The position numbers were made by a program, and so were the translations under genes. DNA of 64,000 bases. Origin: Paraspadella gotoi. Its lineage: Eukaryota > Chaetognatha. The stretch spans positions 29,703,182 through 29,767,181 of the forward strand of contig CM119264.1 in NCBI GenBank assembly GCA_051294375.1, written 5' to 3'. Below, piece by piece: positions 59,776-64,000 of this stretch (its first letter is position 1; the number at the start of each line of letters is the position of its first letter). The notes below the pieces were generated by a model. The model was not told the DNA's origin. It made no database searches and saw only the letters and a list, made by a program, of their open reading frames with translations.

Positions 59776-59837
59776 GTTGCCATGGGCAATATTGGGCATA
59801 GCAACGGCGAGAACGACTAGACGGTTGCCATAGCAAC
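59776..59837. promoter_or_regulatory. RFX X-box-like pair
   Basis: GTTGCCATGGGCAAT at 59,776 and GTTGCCATAGCAAC at 59,824. The second is a full palindromic match to the X-box bound by RFX factors (GTTGCC, two-base spacer, then GCAAC). Further half-sites (TAGCAACGG) lie between. X-boxes usually sit upstream of ciliary or neuronal genes, but I found no such gene nearby. Confidence 0.45.
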
Positions 59838-60199
59838 GGTGATAGCGGCGCGACGGTAGCGTTTGCAAAGAAGACTATTTGTTTCTGCTCATGGAAAACG
59901 AGAGTCCAGAAAAAAAAAGCGGGACGGGATTCCTTTCCTTATTCCGCGAAAATCAAAGATCCCTTAAGAGAGAACGGAAGCCGAAAGGCAGCTGTGACCT
60001 TTCGGGATGGGAGAGAGGGGGAGAGGGAGAGAGAGGAAGAAGGAAAGAGAAGGGGAGAAGTGGTGAGATGAGAGGGAGCGAAAGAGGGTTAGAGAGAGGA
60101 AGGGTAAGGAAAGCTGAGAGAGAGAAAAGATAGAGAGGTAGTGACTAGTGAAGGAAAGTATGTGAATAAGTGAGTGAGTAAGTTAGTGAGTGAAAAAAG

Positions 60200-60403
60200 G
60201 GGAGAGAGAGAGAGAGAGAGAGGGGAGGAGAGAGAGTGAGAAAGTGAGAGAGAGAATGCGGGCGGGTTTGTTACATTGGGTGAACCCGTCGGAGATTGAA
60301 CCGATTGCCGACCATAGATTTGATTCATCCCTCGAATCGAGAGAAAAAATGAAAATGAGTTCATGGGTTGAGTGAGAGAGAGAGAGAGAGAGAGAAGAGA
60401 GAG

Positions 60404-60458
<55 letters not shown>

Positions 60459-60470
60459 GAGAGGGGAGGG
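60200..60470. repeat. (GA)n tracts
   Basis: Two GA microsatellite blocks (60,200-60,255 and 60,372-60,470) separated by a short unique piece. A purine-rich lead-in starts at 60,005. Confidence 0.9.
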
Positions 60471-60689
60471 GGAATAACAGCGGCTCGGAAACACAAAAGA
60501 AAGGGAGAAAATAGCCCGCCTCATTATTTGATGTTAGTTAATAACGTCGCAGGAGATCAAACAAACAATATAAGCTAAATTTTTGTAAATATATCTTTAG
60601 GGCCAAAGGTTTTGTTTGTGGACTTAACTAGTGTGTCGAAAAGTAAGACAACGACAACGACTCGAATAGTGATTAGTTATAAAAAGTAT

Positions 60690-60728
60690 TATTTAATAAT
60701 TAATTATTAATTATTAATTATTAAATAA
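60690..60728. repeat. AT palindrome of ATTAATTA words
   Basis: A near-perfect inverted repeat of TATTTAATAATTAATT and its complement, about 40 bp. Confidence 0.7.
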
Positions 60729-60833
60729 TCTATGTTTTAGGCTTTGACGACTAATATCTTTTCAGTTAGATTTGTGACAATAACTGAGAAAAAGGAAGAA
60801 AAGAAATCCCCTGAGACAAAGAACAACAACGAT

Positions 60834-60860
60834 GACGACGACGACGACGACGACGACGTC
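60834..60860. repeat. (GAC)n run
   Basis: Nine or so GAC units. CT tracts follow at 60,987-61,070. Confidence 0.85.
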
Positions 60861-61593
60861 AGATAAAAGGAAGTGAGAAGAAAGAGAAAATCTGTTGTCG
60901 TCATAGTTTCCTCTTTTTTTTTCGTTAAACCGAATTTCGTTAGATCCGTTCAAGTTCGCTTCGCTTAAGAAAGCCTGCGTGTCATATCTCTCTCTCTCTC
61001 TCTCTCTGTCTCTCGCTCTCTCTCTCTCTCTCTCTCGCTTTCTCTCGCTTTCTCTCTCTCTCTTTCTCTACCTCCAAATCCCTTGTCACCATTTGCATTT
61101 TCTTTTTTCTTTTTTTCTTTTTTTCTTTTTTTCTTATTTTTCCTTATTTTCTAACGTGAAATTAATCTGCGTGAATCCCTTTCACTTTCACTTCTTCCTT
61201 ATTCGTGACGTCGGCGTCCGGATTCGAAGTCACGTGATTAAGTTGTAACGTCTTTTTCGTTTCAGCTTCGTTACGAAATACGAAAAATCGATAAACAAAT
61301 TTGCAAATTACCAAATTTGCTTCAAATGGCCAATTGTTGTAGACGTATGACAAATGGTATTTACTTTACTAATAACAAAACTTTTAAAGATTGGCATTGA
61401 AATAAAATCAAGCAACGAGGTCTCACAATAAATTCCAAATAATTTAAACATTTATTATAGAACGACTGAACAAATTTTGAAAAAAAATTAATAGGACTTT
61501 CTGACGCTCGACGACAAAAAATTGGAGGCCCCACCAAGAGGCAAGACCTTACCTTTTTGAAGGGGGTCAGGTTCATTTCCACTCTCAACTCAC

Positions 61594-61641
61594 CTTTTCT
61601 GCAGAGATCAATTTCGTCTCACCCTTGACCTCATCTTCCAT
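61594..61641 (-). CDS. Candidate first coding exon, unrecognised
   Basis: On the minus strand, ATG at 61,641 in a GAGAAATGG context opens MEDEVKGETKLISAEK and reaches AAAAG|GTGAGT exactly at a codon boundary (16 codons, phase 0). The upstream DNA (61,645-61,760) is purine-rich and free of ATG for a short way, as a 5' leader might be. No second exon was identified and the product is unknown. Confidence 0.25.
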
Positions 61642-61749
61642 TTCTCCCCCCCCTCTCACTTTTTGCCTCTTCACTTCTTTCACTCAAATCCCAAACTGTG
61701 AACTTTGATTCGGCGCCACTTCATTTTCACATCTTTTCACCGATTTGAG

Positions 61750-62100
61750 GCGGACGATACACGGAGAGAGCAGTAGCGATGGAGTGGTCTGCGAGGGAGA
61801 GATGAGTGCGCGAGGATGGTTATAACAGATGAGGGTGGAGACGAGACGAGGAGATGGAGAGGAGGATGGGGGACGACGGGAGGTGCGTAGAACAACCGCC
61901 TAGCGGCAATTGGGTTTCTCCGGATGAGAGGGGGCTCACCCGCTAACCTGAAGTCTGGGACTAGAGAGAGACAGAGGGCTGGGAGAGGGAGTATTGCGGA
62001 GAGATGACTGACGGGCGCTGCAGGTTCTCGCGAAGTGGAGGAAGCTGAGGGTGAGATGGACTGGTTGATGAGGTCGGGGATGACGTGGCGGCGGTTCTAC
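61750..62100. other. Purine-rich unique DNA, no gene seen
   Basis: GAGA-biased sequence with no repeat unit or coding signal strong enough to call. Confidence 0.4.
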
Positions 62101-62104
62101 AGAG

Positions 62105-62151
62105 AGTGGAGAAGAGAGGAGAGAGAGAGAGAGAGAGAGAGAGTGAGAGAG

Positions 62152-62193
<42 letters not shown>

Positions 62194-62202
62194 AGAGAAA
62201 GA
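62105..62202. repeat. (GA)n tract
   Basis: Nearly pure GA microsatellite. Confidence 0.95.
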
Positions 62203-62334
62203 TAATAGAAAGTCATGGTTTTCCTCTCGAATATAAATCGTTTCTTTCTTCTTAATTAATTACGATTTTTCTCTTTCGATTTCGTGAGACAAATTGATTT
62301 TCGGCGAAATAGTTCGATCACCGAACGATCATCG

Positions 62335-62645
62335 CCTTTCCACTTCGCCTTTCCACTTCGCCTTTCCACTTTGCCTTTTCCACTTTGCCTTTTCTTCCCA
62401 CTTCGCCTTTCCACTTTCGCCTTTCTACTTAGCCTTTCCACTTCGCCTTTCCACTTCTCCTTTTCCACTTCTCCTTTCCACTTTGCCTTTCCACTTTGCC
62501 TTTCAACTTTGCCTTTCACTATGCCTTTCCACTTCGCCTTTCCACTTTCCTTTTCACTTCGCCTTTTCAATTGGGCCTTTCCGCTTTCGCCTTTTCCACT
62601 TCGCCTTCCACTTCGCCTTTCCACTTCGCCTCTTTCCACTTCGTC
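62335..62645 (+). repeat. 13-bp minisatellite CCTTTCCACTTCG
   Basis: More than 20 units of about 13 bp, with T/C variation (CTTCG versus CTTTG) and one-base indels. Because 13 is not a multiple of three, the repeat is read in all three frames in turn, so the Ser/Phe/Pro- and Lys/Gly-rich frames are not evidence of a gene. Confidence 0.9.
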
Positions 62646-62699
62646 CCTCGCCTCTTCGCTTATCCTCTTTCTTTAAAGACCAATTTCATTTCATATCCA

Positions 62700-62881
62700 T
62701 TTTGCTTTCCACCCCAACCACCCCAACCACACCCCAAACCCAACCCGCCTAACCCGCCTCCTCGCCCGTCACTCCGGTCGCAGATTCCAGGGTCAAAGGT
62801 CATTCCAAGGTCATCGTCTCGAGGTCCTCGACTCGCTCTCGTGGAATCGACGGCGATGGAACCACCGATTTTGGGCCGACC

Positions 62882-62918
<37 letters not shown>

Positions 62919-63300
62919 TTATGGCCATATTTCACGAAAGGGTCTCCCCCCCTCCCTCTTTAAAGACGGCATTCATCTTGTGGCATTTTTTCATTGCGTC
63001 TTGATGGCATTTCGGACGTCGGCTATCATCCGATGGCATTCATCAAAGAAAAAAGGAAGAAGAGAGGATTTTGTGAAGAGCAGAGAGAAAAGGAAAAGGA
63101 AGAAAGGATAAACGGGAAAAAGGAAAAAAAGGAAGAAAGGATAAACGGGAAAAAGGAAAAAAAGGAAGAAAGAAAAATGAAAGGAAATTGGGTTGAGAAG
63201 AAATGGATTAAACTTTAAAGGATATGTACAAACTACGGAGTGCAAAATAATAAAGGGACAAAGTTTCAAACAAATGTCTTTGCATCTTATGTTTAATTTT
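62700..63300. other. CT tract, tandem purine repeat, no gene seen
   Basis: Includes CT repeat at 62,883-62,918 and three imperfect copies of a ~32-bp GGAAGAAAGGATAAACGGGA unit at 63,097-63,175. No coding signal. Confidence 0.5.
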
Positions 63301-63334
63301 CGCAAGAAGTTGCACAAACAATATTAAAACTATA

Positions 63335-63480
63335 CATTCATTAAATAGATAAGCTGTCTTTCCCTTGACTTTCTACAGGTGACAATGGGTTAATACCTCT
63401 TATATGAGGCAAGATATGGGGCAAGATAGCTTATTTATTAAATAAATAGATAATTTTTACATTGGTTGTACCAATTTCAT
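63335..63480 (+). mobile_element. Short foldback relative with the same terminus
   Basis: CATTCATTAAATAGATAAGC on the left and GCTTATTTATTAAATAAATA on the right form a short inverted repeat. The right end GGTTGTACCAATTTCAT matches the terminus of the 8,916-9,707 element. The left terminus is not preserved. Confidence 0.6.
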
Positions 63481-63674
63481 GACAATACACAAGACCCTGA
63501 ATACGACTTGGCTTCTTCCCTCTTCGATTTCTCTTCTAATTCCTTCTCCCTTTTTTCTCTCGCCGCCCCCCCTTTCTGCCTCACAACCAAGCTCGCTCTC
63601 ACAGAAGTTTGTCAATTTCGATTCTGGTTTTCGAGAAACGTTTACGATTTTTAGACGAGCGAGGGACTTCGTCG

Positions 63675-63812
63675 TCTAGGTCGTCGTGGTCCTATTGGTA
63701 TTCGTCGTCGTCGTCGTCTTGGTCGTCGTCGTTTTTGTCGTCTTGGTCGTTATCTTGGTCGTCGTCGTCGTTGTTGTCTTGGTCGTCGTCTTCGTCAAAA
63801 AAAAAAAAAAGA
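63675..63812. repeat. (CGT)n-rich array and A-run
   Basis: CGTCGT and TTGGTCGT units followed by a 14-base A-run. A second CGT array starts near 63,950 at the window end. The Val-rich frame here is an artefact. Confidence 0.9.
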
Positions 63813-64000
63813 CGAGAGACCTTTCTTGGTCGTCGCTTTGCGCGTCATCTTTGCGCTTACGCCTCGTCGTGTTCTAACGCTCTGTGTTTCGCTTCGTCAC
63901 TCATCGTCGTCCGTCCGGTGTCATATCGTATCGCTCGCGCTCGTTTCGTCATCATCGTCGTCGTCGTCATCGTCATCGTTCTATTCGTCGTCATTCATCC

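Noticed and set aside
62256-62963. Overlapping long frames on both strands
   Set aside because: A 13-bp minisatellite read in rotating frames.

Overview
The window is eukaryotic nuclear DNA from an invertebrate animal, probably an arthropod; a crustacean is my best guess, with low confidence. The evidence is: spliced genes with GT/AG introns; AT-rich intergenic DNA with sharp GC-rich islands; extreme simple-repeat content ((CT)n/(GA)n, (GAC)n/(CGT)n, (AAAT)n, (GAAA)n, (GAT)n); foldback elements and a tRNA-derived SINE remnant; and a CYP2-clan cytochrome P450 gene. I see no bacterial operons, plasmid or viral genes, CRISPR array, rRNA or intact tRNA. Almost every long open frame is a translated microsatellite.

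Layout. (1) 1-14,452 and 16,984-31,805 are two copies of the same sequence in direct orientation. The first 2.3 kb of each looks identical. The rest differs mainly by one- or two-base indels, as expected of poorly polished long reads or an uncollapsed overlap or haplotig. Each copy holds GC-rich islands, several tandem arrays, a foldback element and possible unrecognised exons. (2) 14,453-16,983 is found only between the copies and holds a (CCG)n tract, a second foldback element and tetranucleotide arrays. (3) 31,806-44,650 is mostly microsatellites and N gaps, with CpG-rich patches and no recognisable gene. (4) 44,655-57,792 carries a cytochrome P450 gene on the minus strand, present twice in complementary partial form. 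Copy A (44,655-48,061) has the heme-binding terminal exon but stops at a 10-N gap inside the C-helix exon. Copy B (53,942-57,792) has two further N-terminal exons but no terminal exon. Exon order, splice sites and phases match between the copies, and frameshifts in one are usually absent from the other. The simplest reading is one gene, or two very recent tandem genes, broken by assembly. (5) 57,800-64,000 has a tRNA-Lys-like SINE remnant, minisatellites, an RFX X-box cluster, one candidate first exon and long simple repeats.

The only gene I can name by family is the P450: a membrane-bound heme monooxygenase using NADPH-P450 reductase, expected in the endoplasmic reticulum. Its first exon, with the membrane anchor and proline-rich hinge, was not found. 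The most useful new points are the complementary P450 copies, the spurious gap in copy B, the 17-kb direct duplication with an identical head, and two foldback element families.
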